Assembly (NCBI RefSeq): GCF_000711825.1
Contig: NZ_JONJ01000008.1
Span: 1 to 64,000 of the forward strand
Reading direction: 5' to 3'
DNA: 64,000 nt
Origin: [Clostridium] aminophilum DSM 10710
Lineage (GTDB): Bacteria > Bacillota > Clostridia > Lachnospirales > Lachnospiraceae
Part shown: positions 53,634 through 61,944 of the stretch, one piece after another
How positions within the stretch are numbered: position 1 is the first letter of the stretch
How the letters are laid out: every line of letters starts with the position of its first letter
Program-made: the position numbers and the translations under genes
Notes under the pieces: generated by a model
Seen by the model: the letters and a program-made list of their open reading frames with translations, nothing else
What the model was told of the DNA's origin: nothing
The model's database searches: none

Positions 53634-56284
53634 GACTTCGGAGTCTGCACATTGAGAACTTCGGAAAACTCTCCGGAACAGACATGACCTTTGACCGGCC
53701 GATGACGGTGATCCTTCGGGAGAACGGTTGGGGAAAGAGCACGCTGGCCGCATTTATCCGCATCATGTTCTACGGTTTCAGCGGAGGTGCGAAGCGGAGC
53801 GGGCTGGACAATGAACGCCGCCGCTTCCGTCCGTGGAACGCGGGCGGCGCGTACGGCGGTTCGCTTACGTTTGAGATTGACGGACATCCATACCGGATCG
53901 AGCGCATTTTCGGAAGCAGGGAAAAAGAGGATCTGTTTCAGGTCTTCGATGAAGTGACCGGAAAGCCGACGGACGTGTTCACGGACCGGATCGGAGAGGA
54001 GATCTTCCGGATCGATGCGGAGTCATTTTCCAGAACCGTGTTTACCGCGCAGATGGATGTGTCGACGTCTTCTACATCCGTGATTCACGCGCGGATCGGC
54101 GACAAATCGCAGACCGGCGGGGATATGGAGCGATACGGTGAGGTGAAGGAGCGGCTGAAGAAAGAGCAGGACCGGCTGACTCCCGACCGGAAGACCGGCG
54201 CGATCTCGAAGACCCGGGAACGCATTGCCGAGCTGGACGGTATTCTGCGCGGACGGCGTTCGGCGGAGGATGCACTGAAAAAACTTTCGGGCGGGATTGC
54301 AGAGTGCCGCCGCCGGAAAGATGAGATCGATCTTCAGCAGAAGGAACTGGCGGAAACGGCGTCGAAGATGGCCGAATCCAGCGACCGGATGCTTCTTTTT
54401 CAGCGGTATGACGATCTGCTCGGCGCGGAGAAGAGGGCGGCACAGGAAGCCGAGCGTCTTCGGAAAACGTTTGCGGGGGGAATTCCGGCAAATGCGGCGC
54501 TTGAGACGATGATCCGGGAGGCGGGGACGCTTTCCGGGGCGGAAATGACGTCGTTTGCCGAGCATCTGAACGAGGCGGAGACCGAAGAATTCAATCGCCT
54601 GATCCGGCTGTTCCATGCGGGCATTCCGGAGGAACAGGAACTGGACGATCTGGTGGAGAAATCGCGCCGGATGGAAAAGATGAAACACTGGGTTGCGGAA
54701 CACCGTCTCACGGAGGAAGAGGAAAAACGGCTCGCCGAGGGATCGGCGTATTTTACGGCAGCTCTTCCGGAGGAAGCGGAGATTCGCGCGGCGGTTGGCG
54801 CCTGGGAGCGGCTTGGGAAAATCCGCAGCGAGATTGAGAGCAGCGAAGCGGCCAGAAAAGCGCTTCGGGAGGAACTCCGGCGACGGAGCGGCAGTGAGCG
54901 GAGAGCCGCAGCGGAAACAAGTAACCGGATCCGGAGAATCCTCGGAATTCTGATCTTTGCCGCAGGCTGCGCGGCCGTGTTTCTTCTGACAGACGCGGGC
55001 GCTTCCATTTCCCGGGTGGGATTCGGAGCAGCTGCAGCGCTGGCAGGTCTTATGCTGATCGGGCTGTCATTCGGCGGTCGGAAGCAGCAGGCGGAAGAGC
55101 GGGAATCGGAAGAGGAATTTCAGGAACTCTCCGATCGGGTTCGGACCGCCAGGGAAGATGCGGCGAAACTGGAGAAAACAGTCCGGGATTTCTTTTATCA
55201 CTGCGGTATGGCTTACGCGCCGGACCGTGTGAGCGACGACCTCTATGAGATCCGGAGCCGGGCACAGGATTACCGGGAACTGCTGAAGCAGTACAAGGAA
55301 TTCCGCAATTCCGGTTATGAAGAGACCATCGGGGACATTTCGGCCGAACTCACGGAATATGCACAGCGGCATCACATGGAGATTCCGGAAGAAGGACAGT
55401 GGACGGAGACACTGGTGCGTATGGGAAAGGATGCGGCGGAATACCGGATTCTCTCCGCAAGAAACGCCGGCGCGAGAAAAGGCCGGGAGGAGATACGGGA
55501 GCGGAAGGCCCGGGTGGAGGAGTATCTCCGCACGCTCGGAATCCGGCCGTCGGAGCCGTATCTAAATCAGCTGACGGATCTGCGTGACCGCACGCGGGCC
55601 TATGACCGTGCGGAATCCGACTTCCGTGAGGCGAGATGCGCGAGGGAAGTATTTGAGGCGGAGCACGAAGGGATTGCGAAGGCAGACCGATCGGCACCGG
55701 TGATGAGCGGCGGAGAACTGGGCGAGAAAAATGCGCGCCTGGAAGAGGAGGAAGAGCGCATTCTGGCAGAAAAGCGGAGGCTTGAGTCACAGGCCGAGGC
55801 GCTTCGGGAAGAACTTGGCCGCCTGGATGAGGCGGAAGAAGAGCGGATCGAAGAGACGGAGAAACTGGAGAAGCTGACCCGCCGGTATGCGGTGATCTCA
55901 AAAACCGCAGAGTATCTGGAAAAGGCGGCGGAACGATATTCTGCCCGCTTTCTTGATCCGGTCAGCCGTTCGTTCCGGAAATATTACCGGCTTCTGACCG
56001 GGGAGGACGGGGATACATTCCGGATCGATTCCTCCCTCTGTGTCCGGGTGTCGGAATGCGGCGCGCTCCGGGAGGAGGCCTGCTTCAGCGCGGGAATCCG
56101 TGACATGATCGGTCTGTGCTCGCGAATGGCGATGACGGACGCGATGTATCCGGGCGAAAAGCCGTTTCTGATTTTCGATGATCCGTTCGTCAATCTGGAT
56201 GACGAAAAGCAGGAGCGGGCAAGAAAATTTCTGGACGCCGTGTCGGCAGAATATCAGGTGATCATTCTCACCTGCCACGGATAA
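53630..56284 (+). CDS. YhaN/SbcC-like SMC-type ATPase with internal membrane hairpin
   Basis: An 884-residue ATPase. The N-terminal lobe has Walker A ENGWGKST (about 31-38), typical for the YhaN branch; the C-terminal lobe has a signature-like FSAGIRDMIGLCSRM and Walker B FLIFDDPFVNLDDEKQ. Long charged coiled-coil arms lie between. At about 436-482 two hydrophobic helices (GILIFAAGCAAVFLL and AAAALAGLMLIGLSF) interrupt the arms where SbcC has its zinc hook, so the tip is expected to sit in the membrane. Forms a nuclease complex with the SbcD-like protein. B. subtilis YhaN shares this layout. Confidence 0.85.
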   Translation: MRLRSLHIENFGKLSGTDMTFDRPMTVILRENGWGKSTLAAFIRIMFYGFSGGAKRSGLDNERRRFRPWNAGGAYGGSLTFEIDGHPYRIERIFGSREKEDLFQVFDEVTGKPTDVFTDRIGEEIFRIDAESFSRTVFTAQMDVSTSSTSVIHARIGDKSQTGGDMERYGEVKERLKKEQDRLTPDRKTGAISKTRERIAELDGILRGRRSAEDALKKLSGGIAECRRRKDEIDLQQKELAETASKMAESSDRMLLFQRYDDLLGAEKRAAQEAERLRKTFAGGIPANAALETMIREAGTLSGAEMTSFAEHLNEAETEEFNRLIRLFHAGIPEEQELDDLVEKSRRMEKMKHWVAEHRLTEEEEKRLAEGSAYFTAALPEEAEIRAAVGAWERLGKIRSEIESSEAARKALREELRRRSGSERRAAAETSNRIRRILGILIFAAGCAAVFLLTDAGASISRVGFGAAAALAGLMLIGLSFGGRKQQAEERESEEEFQELSDRVRTAREDAAKLEKTVRDFFYHCGMAYAPDRVSDDLYEIRSRAQDYRELLKQYKEFRNSGYEETIGDISAELTEYAQRHHMEIPEEGQWTETLVRMGKDAAEYRILSARNAGARKGREEIRERKARVEEYLRTLGIRPSEPYLNQLTDLRDRTRAYDRAESDFREARCAREVFEAEHEGIAKADRSAPVMSGGELGEKNARLEEEEERILAEKRRLESQAEALREELGRLDEAEEERIEETEKLEKLTRRYAVISKTAEYLEKAAERYSARFLDPVSRSFRKYYRLLTGEDGDTFRIDSSLCVRVSECGALREEACFSAGIRDMIGLCSRMAMTDAMYPGEKPFLIFDDPFVNLDDEKQERARKFLDAVSAEYQVIILTCHG

Positions 56285-56508
56285 TGCGGGGACGGATGGG
56301 ATGCAGGTCCGGACGGTGGACGGAGGATGCCGGATTCGGCTTCCGGCGGAAGGCGCGAACCGGCAGGGTGCTTATCAACGGTATTTTAAGACGGTTTTCC
56401 GAAAAAACAGGTTGTTCGCATCTTTCGCATGCTGTAGAATGAACCTGTATGTATGGAACAGGAAATTTCCGCGCAGATGCGCACGGGAAATTTAAGGAGG
56501 GCAATACT

Positions 56509-57027
56509 ATGCAGAACCCGGTGGTAACGATTGAGATGGAAGACGGCGGAGTGATGACAGCGGAGCTTTATCCGGATGTTGCACCGAACACGGTCAACAA
56601 TTTCGTCAGCCTGATCAAAAAGGGCTTTTACGACGGCCTGATCTTTCATCGTGTCATCAAAGGATTTATGATCCAGGGCGGCGATCCGGAAGGTACCGGC
56701 GCAGGCGGCCCGGGCTATGAGATCAAAGGAGAGTTCCGGGACAACGGTTTCCAGAATGATCTTCGGCACACCAAGGGCGTTCTCTCGATGGCGAGAACCA
56801 TGGACCCGGATTCCGCCGGTTCCCAGTTCTTCATTATGCACGCGGAGGCTTCCTATCTGGACGGCCAGTATGCGGCGTTCGGAATGCTGACGGACGGCCT
56901 CGAGGTTCTCGACAAGATCGCAGGAACCCGCACCGATTTTGATGATCGTCCGCTGAAGGACCAGAAGATCGCAAAGATGACCGTGGATACCTTCGGACAG
57001 GAATATCCGGAACCGGAGAAACGTTGA
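56509..57027 (+). CDS. ppiB: cyclophilin-type peptidyl-prolyl isomerase
   Basis: A 172-residue cytosolic cyclophilin that speeds proline isomerisation: VTIEMEDGGVMTAELYPDVA, FHRVIKGFMIQGGDPEGTGA (catalytic Arg and the FMIQGGD motif), GVLSMARTMDPDSAGSQFFI, YAAFGMLTDGLEVLD. No signal peptide. The ATG at 56509 has AAGGAGGG 8 bases upstream; the ORF is open further but with no site. Its stop overlaps the TTG start of the GNAT gene. Confidence 0.93.
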   Translation: MQNPVVTIEMEDGGVMTAELYPDVAPNTVNNFVSLIKKGFYDGLIFHRVIKGFMIQGGDPEGTGAGGPGYEIKGEFRDNGFQNDLRHTKGVLSMARTMDPDSAGSQFFIMHAEASYLDGQYAAFGMLTDGLEVLDKIAGTRTDFDDRPLKDQKIAKMTVDTFGQEYPEPEKR

Positions 57028-57884
57028 TCTTGAAATATACGGTAAATGTTTCCGTGGACGGGAGAATCTGCCCGGTCACGGTTTCCGACGAGAACAAGGC
57101 TCTCCTTGCCGCGAAAGCAGCAGGGGGAGCCATTGTCGGTATATGGAGGGAAAACCGGGATACTTCCGGGCTGGATGCCTGCCTCTATCTTGTGACGGGC
57201 GTGGAGGATGTGACTGCAGAACTTCTGGAAAAAGCGGCACGGCGGCATCTTCACCTTCCGTGGATCATCGCAGACACTCCACGGCTCAGGATCCGGGAGT
57301 TTACGGACAGCGACCCTCTGGAGAAACCAAACCCCTGGGACTGCGGCGTCTTCGCCGAAGAGGAGACGCGCAGGGCGTATATTCGTCATCAGTACCGGTT
57401 TTCCGAATACGGTCTCTGGGCTCTGGAAGAGAAGGCGAGCGGCCGGATTATCGGGAAAGCCGGGATTACGGATATCGTGGAAGGAGAAGATATCACTGCA
57501 TGGCAGCAGGCGGCATGTCCGGAGCAGTTAGCGTATGGGCAGACAGTATGCCCGGAGACGTCAGGACAAGGGCAGGCAGCGAGCCCGGAGAAGCCGGGAC
57601 AAGGGCAGACGGCACGTCCGGAGCGGATTTATGTTCTTGGCTTTGGAGGGGGAAAGCCGGACTGCGGCATTGGCACCGGCGAACTGGGCTATCACATTTA
57701 CCCGGAATACCGTGGACAGGGTTTTGCGGAGGAAGCCTGCCGTGCGGTTCTCCGCTATGCGGAGGAAGAGATGGAGCTGGGCGGAATGATTCTCCGTATC
57801 CGAAATGACAATACCGCGTCGCAGAGGCTTGCGAAAAAACTGGGATTTCGGTGCAATTCCGCCGGAAAAGCGGATGAAATATAG
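57024..57884 (+). CDS. GNAT acetyltransferase with repeat-bearing loop
   Basis: A 286-residue protein. Residues 1-90 are an alpha/beta domain I do not recognise (GGAIVGIWRENRD, CLYLVTGVEDV). Residues about 90-280 are a RimJ/RimL-type GNAT domain (LRIREFTDSD, GYHIYPEYRGQGFAEEACRA acetyl-CoA motif, NDNTASQRLAKKLGFR). Between strands of the GNAT fold, residues 161-204 consist of four 11-residue repeats built on GQ(T/A)xxPExxGQ. Start is TTG at 57024, overlapping the ppiB stop, with GGAGA upstream. Acceptor unknown. Confidence 0.82.
   Translation: MILKYTVNVSVDGRICPVTVSDENKALLAAKAAGGAIVGIWRENRDTSGLDACLYLVTGVEDVTAELLEKAARRHLHLPWIIADTPRLRIREFTDSDPLEKPNPWDCGVFAEEETRRAYIRHQYRFSEYGLWALEEKASGRIIGKAGITDIVEGEDITAWQQAACPEQLAYGQTVCPETSGQGQAASPEKPGQGQTARPERIYVLGFGGGKPDCGIGTGELGYHIYPEYRGQGFAEEACRAVLRYAEEEMELGGMILRIRNDNTASQRLAKKLGFRCNSAGKADEI
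57504..57635 (+). repeat. four 33-bp repeats inside the GNAT gene
   Basis: Four in-frame 33-bp units (57504, 57537, 57570, 57603). Units 2 and 3 are closest (GGCAGACAGT/GGCAGGCAGC ... GGACAAG). Being multiples of three they lengthen the loop without breaking the frame. Confidence 0.85.
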
Positions 57885-58010
57885 TAAAAAAGGAAATTGT
57901 TTTTTATCTGTACATGATATAAAATATATTGTATACATAAATAATATTATATTTATGATCGTGTAAGATTCGGGAGAATTCCTGAACGATTGAGACCGGA
58001 GGGAATCACT

Positions 58011-58964
58011 ATGGAACAGTCACTTCGTCTGCGTGCATACGGAAAGATCAACCTCGGACTGGATGTGACGGGGACAAGGGAGGACGGCTATCATCTGGTA
58101 CGGATGATTATGCAGTCGGTCCGGATCTATGACCGGATCACGGTTACCCGGAAAAAGACACCGGGGATCGTCCTTCACAACAGTCTGTCCTTTCTGCCGA
58201 CGGATCGAAGGAATCTGGCATACCGCGCGGCAGAACTCCTGTTTCAGGAGACCGGCATGGAAGAAACGGCCGGTGTGGAGATCCGGATTGAGAAATATCT
58301 CCCGGTGGCTGCGGGAATGGCGGGCGGCAGCACGGATGCGGCCGCAGTTCTGTACGGCGTGAACCGGCTGTTCCGGATGGGATTCGACGAGAAAAAACTC
58401 TGTGAGCTGGGGCTGCGCCTCGGTGCGGATGTTCCGTTCTGTGTGATGCGCGGAACGGTTCTGGCGGAAGGAATCGGTGAGGAACTGACAAAGCTTCCGG
58501 ATATGCCGGACTGCAGTATCCTTGTGGTAAAGCCGGACTTTCCGGTCTCGACAAAACAGGTATATCAGGACCTGGACGCGGTTATGCCGGAAGACGGAGA
58601 TCACTCGGAGAGAGCGGAGCGGTTCCGGGAGAGCAGGCCGGATATCGATGGACTGATCCGCGCCATTGAGGCCGGAAGTATCGGCGGGCTTTTGCCGTGT
58701 ATGGGAAATGTTCTCGAACAGGTCACGGTTCCGGCGCATCCGGAGATTGCGGAAATCGCAGAGAAGATGGAGGCGCTCGGGGCGGACCGGGCGATGATGA
58801 GCGGCAGCGGACCGACGGTATTCGGTATTTTCCGGTCCGGAGACGCCGCAGAAAATGCATATCGAACATTCCGGGAGGAATCCCGAAGAGAGAAGGACGG
58901 TGCCAGAATTTATCTTACACAGCCGTATGCGCCGTTAAAACCAGAAAGAGAGGTACGAAAGTGA
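58011..58964 (+). CDS. ispE: 4-diphosphocytidyl-2-C-methyl-D-erythritol kinase
   Basis: A 317-residue GHMP kinase of the MEP isoprenoid pathway: AYGKINLGLDVTGTREDGYH, LPVAAGMAGGSTDAAAVLYG (ATP loop), LGADVPFCVMRGTVLAEGIG, MMSGSGPTVFGIF. It phosphorylates the 2-OH of CDP-methylerythritol. ATG at 58011 has GGAGGGA 8 bases upstream. The 125-bp gap before it is very AT-rich (57885-57960) and probably holds the promoter. The stop overlaps the GTG of the GntR gene, a common Clostridia pair. Confidence 0.95.
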   Translation: MEQSLRLRAYGKINLGLDVTGTREDGYHLVRMIMQSVRIYDRITVTRKKTPGIVLHNSLSFLPTDRRNLAYRAAELLFQETGMEETAGVEIRIEKYLPVAAGMAGGSTDAAAVLYGVNRLFRMGFDEKKLCELGLRLGADVPFCVMRGTVLAEGIGEELTKLPDMPDCSILVVKPDFPVSTKQVYQDLDAVMPEDGDHSERAERFRESRPDIDGLIRAIEAGSIGGLLPCMGNVLEQVTVPAHPEIAEIAEKMEALGADRAMMSGSGPTVFGIFRSGDAAENAYRTFREESRREKDGARIYLTQPYAPLKPEREVRK

Positions 58965-59677
58965 CAGATAAGTTTGAAGTTGACATGACGGAATATCTGC
59001 CGCTCCGAGATGTTGTCTTCAAGACACTTCGCGCGGCGATTCTGAAAGGAGAACTGGCACCGGGAGAGCGACTGATGGAGATCAAGCTGGCGAATCAGCT
59101 CGGCGTAAGCCGTACTCCGGTCCGTGAGGCGATCCACAAGTTGGAACAGGAAGGACTGGTTCTGATGATCCCGCGCAGAGGCGCGGAGGTCGCAAAGATT
59201 TCCTCCAAGATGCTGCAGGATGTTCTCGAGGTGAGACGTTCGCTGGAGGATCTCGCGATTACCCTCGCCTGCCGCAGAATGACGCCGGAGCAGTACCATG
59301 ATCTGGAAGAGGCGGAGAAGGTATTTGTTCAGGCGATTGCCACCGGTGATTCCCTGAAGATCGCGGAGTCTGATGAGGCGTATCATGATGTGATCTACTA
59401 TTCCACCGGAAATGCAAAGCTTGTTCAGATCCTGAACAACCTTCGGGAGCAGATGTACCGCTACCGTCTGGAGTATATCAAGGACGGAGAGCAACATGAT
59501 GTGCTCTGCAGAGAACATGAGCATATCATGAAGACTCTTTTGGAGAAGAATATTCCGGAGGCGTCCAAGGCGATCCGCGAGCATATTGACAATCAGGAGT
59601 TCACGGTATTAAAGAACCTGAGAGATCAGGAGGCGCTGGAAGAGAAGCAGGCGCAGGCAAAAAAGGGAAAACGCTGA
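58961..59677 (+). CDS. GntR/FCD-family transcription regulator
   Basis: A 238-residue FadR-type regulator: winged helix at about 15-80 (DVVFKTLRAAILKGELAPGE, LANQLGVSRTPVREAIHKLE, IPRRGAEVA) and an all-helical FCD ligand domain with the metal-binding type pattern (DEAYHDVIYYSTGN, EHEHIMKTLLEKN, REHIDN). Start is GTG at 58961 overlapping the ispE stop by four bases, AGAGAGG upstream. Ends in a basic tail. Ligand and targets unknown. Confidence 0.88.
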   Translation: MTDKFEVDMTEYLPLRDVVFKTLRAAILKGELAPGERLMEIKLANQLGVSRTPVREAIHKLEQEGLVLMIPRRGAEVAKISSKMLQDVLEVRRSLEDLAITLACRRMTPEQYHDLEEAEKVFVQAIATGDSLKIAESDEAYHDVIYYSTGNAKLVQILNNLREQMYRYRLEYIKDGEQHDVLCREHEHIMKTLLEKNIPEASKAIREHIDNQEFTVLKNLRDQEALEEKQAQAKKGKR

Positions 59678-59706
59678 CGGAGACACCGTCTGCGACGGAT
59701 TACGGT

Positions 59707-59742
59707 CCGGGGCATGTCATTGCGGCATGCTCCGGTTTTTTT
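59707..59742 (+). terminator. intrinsic terminator of ispE-gntR
   Basis: CCGGGGCATG pairs with CATGCTCCGG (one wobble), loop TCATTGCG, then seven T. Confidence 0.88.
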
Positions 59743-59881
59743 GTCAAAGGAAAGAGTTCCGCACTTTCTATGGTAAAAAGCGCTGTGAGGGATGAGCACG
59801 CCGCTGAGGGAAAGAAAAAAAATTATCTTTAAACAAAAGTCAGTCGAAGGATAAAAAAACCATAAACAAAGGTGAACTGCG

Positions 59882-59927
59882 TTGGCAAGGTGACAGGGTG
59901 TCACTATAATGGGTGACAGATTGTCAC
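59882..59927 (+). promoter_or_regulatory. TetR-controlled promoter with two palindromic operators
   Basis: TTGGCA (59882-59887), 17-base spacer and perfect TATAAT (59905-59910). Operator 1, GTGACA-GGG-TGTCAC (59890-59904), fills the spacer; operator 2, GTGACA-GAT-TGTCAC (59913-59927), covers the start region. Their centres are 23 bp apart. Binding of the TetR-type product of the first gene would block RNA polymerase fully. Confidence 0.85.
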
Positions 59928-60059
59928 TAAACGGGAGCCATGGAGATACGAGTCTTTCGGTGATCCCTGCCGGTTCGAGGCAGAAGTGGCACCGATGCGG
60001 ACATAGATCCGGTATGGACCCGGATGGCAGACAGGAGCAAAAGGTTAGGAGGAACCGAT

Positions 60060-60626
60060 ATGCCGACAGAACGGTTTTTTCGTCTTCCGATGGAAAAACA
60101 GAAGGCGATCAGACAGGCAGCATTTCGTGAATTTGCAGCGCAGACGCTGGACCTTGTTTCGATCAACCGCATTGTCAAAGATGCGGATATTTCCAGAGGA
60201 AGTTTTTATACGTATTTTGAAGACAAATGGGATCTTCTGAACTATCTTCTGGAGTCCTATCAGCGGGCCATCGAGCGGGAGGCACAGAAATCACTGAAAA
60301 AAACCGGAGGGGATGTATGGGAAATGTTCCGCGACATCTTTCAGATGATCATTGAGCACTGTCAGGATACGCAGGTCCGTGATTTTATCGGCCACATTCT
60401 CGTGAATGAGAATCCGGAATCGGCGCTGAAACTTTTTCCCTGTGTGGAAGAAAGTGAGAAAAACGCCGATATGGAGCGGAAACTCCGGGCTTTCTACGAG
60501 GCATACAAAGAAGAAAAGTTCCGGAAGATGCCATTTTCCCGATTTCAGAATTTTATGCAGCTTGCGATGCTGTCGATTCTCCGCAGCGGTGTGGCCGTGA
60601 TCGGAGAGGTCTGTCCGGATGACTGA
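60060..60626 (+). CDS. TetR-family repressor of the RND efflux operon
   Basis: A 188-residue regulator with an N-terminal TetR helix-turn-helix (KQKAIRQAAFREFAAQTLDL, VSINRIVKDADISRGSFYTY, FEDKWDLL) and an all-helical ligand domain. ATG at 60060 follows AGGAGGAACC. It is the first gene behind the double-operator promoter and is followed by the adaptor and pump genes, so it most likely represses its own operon and is released by a pump substrate. Confidence 0.9.
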   Translation: MPTERFFRLPMEKQKAIRQAAFREFAAQTLDLVSINRIVKDADISRGSFYTYFEDKWDLLNYLLESYQRAIEREAQKSLKKTGGDVWEMFRDIFQMIIEHCQDTQVRDFIGHILVNENPESALKLFPCVEESEKNADMERKLRAFYEAYKEEKFRKMPFSRFQNFMQLAMLSILRSGVAVIGEVCPDD

Positions 60627-60733
60627 GATCAGGCGGACGGCAGCGGAAAATACAGAAGGTCCGGAGAGACAGAAGTTCAAAAGGATGCGAAAATCCCGGA
60701 GAACGGACCGTAGGATCAAATGACAAAACAGAA

Positions 60734-60755
60734 GGTCCGATGAAGAAATCGGACC
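60734..60755 (+). other. intercistronic hairpin between the repressor and adaptor genes
   Basis: GGTCCGAT pairs with ATCGGACC around GAAGAA, inside the 172-bp gap. No T-run; it may adjust the ratio of repressor to pump messages. Confidence 0.5.
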
Positions 60756-60798
60756 CTGATAAACAGGCGGATGAGAGCCGGAGAGGAAAGAACGTTCT

Positions 60799-61932
60799 AT
60801 GAAAAAGAAGAAACTGATCATTGGTGCAGCAGCTGCTGTGCTGCTTGGCGGAATTATCGTATTCCGTTTTATGCAGAAACCCGAAACCGATGTCGCATCG
60901 GCAGTGCCCGCTGTCGTGGTTGAAAAACCGTCGACAGGATCCATCTACGTCGAGACGGGACTGACCGGTTCGATTGAGCCGGCGGATTCTGTTTCGGTTA
61001 TTCCGAAGGCGGCCGGTGAAGTGACTGAGGTGGCAATTCGTGCCGGTGATGTGGTGCAGGAAGGTCAGAAGCTGGTTCATATTGATACCAAAATGGTTGA
61101 CAGTGCGAGAATCAGCCGGGACAGTGCGCAGATTGCCGCCTCGGATGCGGCAACCAATCTCAGCAGAATGCAGGCGCTTGCCGCGGCCGGAGACATTTCC
61201 CAGCAGCAGCTTGAGCAGGCGAGCTCCTCTGCCCGCACGGCGGCGCTTCAGCTGGAATCGGCAAAGCTGAATCTGAAGAATCAGATGGAATACAGTGATA
61301 TCACCGCGCCGATTACAGGGCGCGTGGAAAGCGTGAGCGTTGAGGTGCATGACAATGTATCCCAGCAGAATGTGATCTGTGTCATTTCCGGAGAAGGGTC
61401 CAAAATCGTTTCCTTCAATGTCACAGACCGTATTGTGAAAAATCTGAACGTCGGTGACCGTATCCGCGTTGAGAAACAGGGAAAAGAGTTTTACGGTCAG
61501 ATCACCGAGATCAGCTCGATGGTGGACAGCCAGACGGGACTGTTCAAGGTGAAAGCGTCCATGGATGGTGCGGACGACCTCGCAACCGGCGCAACGGTAA
61601 AACTCTATGTTGTCGGAAGCAAGGCGGAAAACGTGATGACGATTCCGACCGACTGCATTTATTATAACGGCGGCCAGGCGCAGGTATACACGGTGGACGA
61701 TGACAACACAACGGTTCACCTGATTCCGGTAACGGTTGGCGTGTATGACAGCAAAAACTCGGAGATTCTCGAGGGCATTGATATGAATTCCCGGGTGATC
61801 CAGACCTGGACATCCGAGCTCTTTGAGGGTGCGAAAGTCCAGATCACGGAACCGGATACAGCACCGGAGACGGACGAAAATCCGGAGATCGGTTCTGCGG
61901 AAGAGAACAGTCAGGCCGGTCAGGCGAAGTAA
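60799..61932 (+). CDS. RND efflux periplasmic-adaptor-type (HlyD/MFP) subunit
   Basis: A 377-residue adaptor with one N-terminal membrane anchor (about 5-23), barrel-sandwich halves (VIPKAAGEVTEVAIRAGDVV, DITAPITGRVESVSVEVHDN) split by an alpha-hairpin (about 105-155), and beta-barrel and membrane-proximal parts (VGDRIRVEKQGKEFYGQITE). It links to the pump encoded next. In a Gram-positive cell it would act outside the membrane without a TolC partner. GAGAGGAAAG precedes the ATG; 12 bp separate its stop from the pump gene. Confidence 0.92.
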   Translation: MKKKKLIIGAAAAVLLGGIIVFRFMQKPETDVASAVPAVVVEKPSTGSIYVETGLTGSIEPADSVSVIPKAAGEVTEVAIRAGDVVQEGQKLVHIDTKMVDSARISRDSAQIAASDAATNLSRMQALAAAGDISQQQLEQASSSARTAALQLESAKLNLKNQMEYSDITAPITGRVESVSVEVHDNVSQQNVICVISGEGSKIVSFNVTDRIVKNLNVGDRIRVEKQGKEFYGQITEISSMVDSQTGLFKVKASMDGADDLATGATVKLYVVGSKAENVMTIPTDCIYYNGGQAQVYTVDDDNTTVHLIPVTVGVYDSKNSEILEGIDMNSRVIQTWTSELFEGAKVQITEPDTAPETDENPEIGSAEENSQAGQAK

Positions 61933-61944
61933 GGGGGCACGGAA

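Noticed and set aside
58011-58964. ispE product as the missing heptose kinase HddA
   Set aside because: Motifs are those of IspE, and the gene lies outside the glycan operon beside its usual GntR partner.
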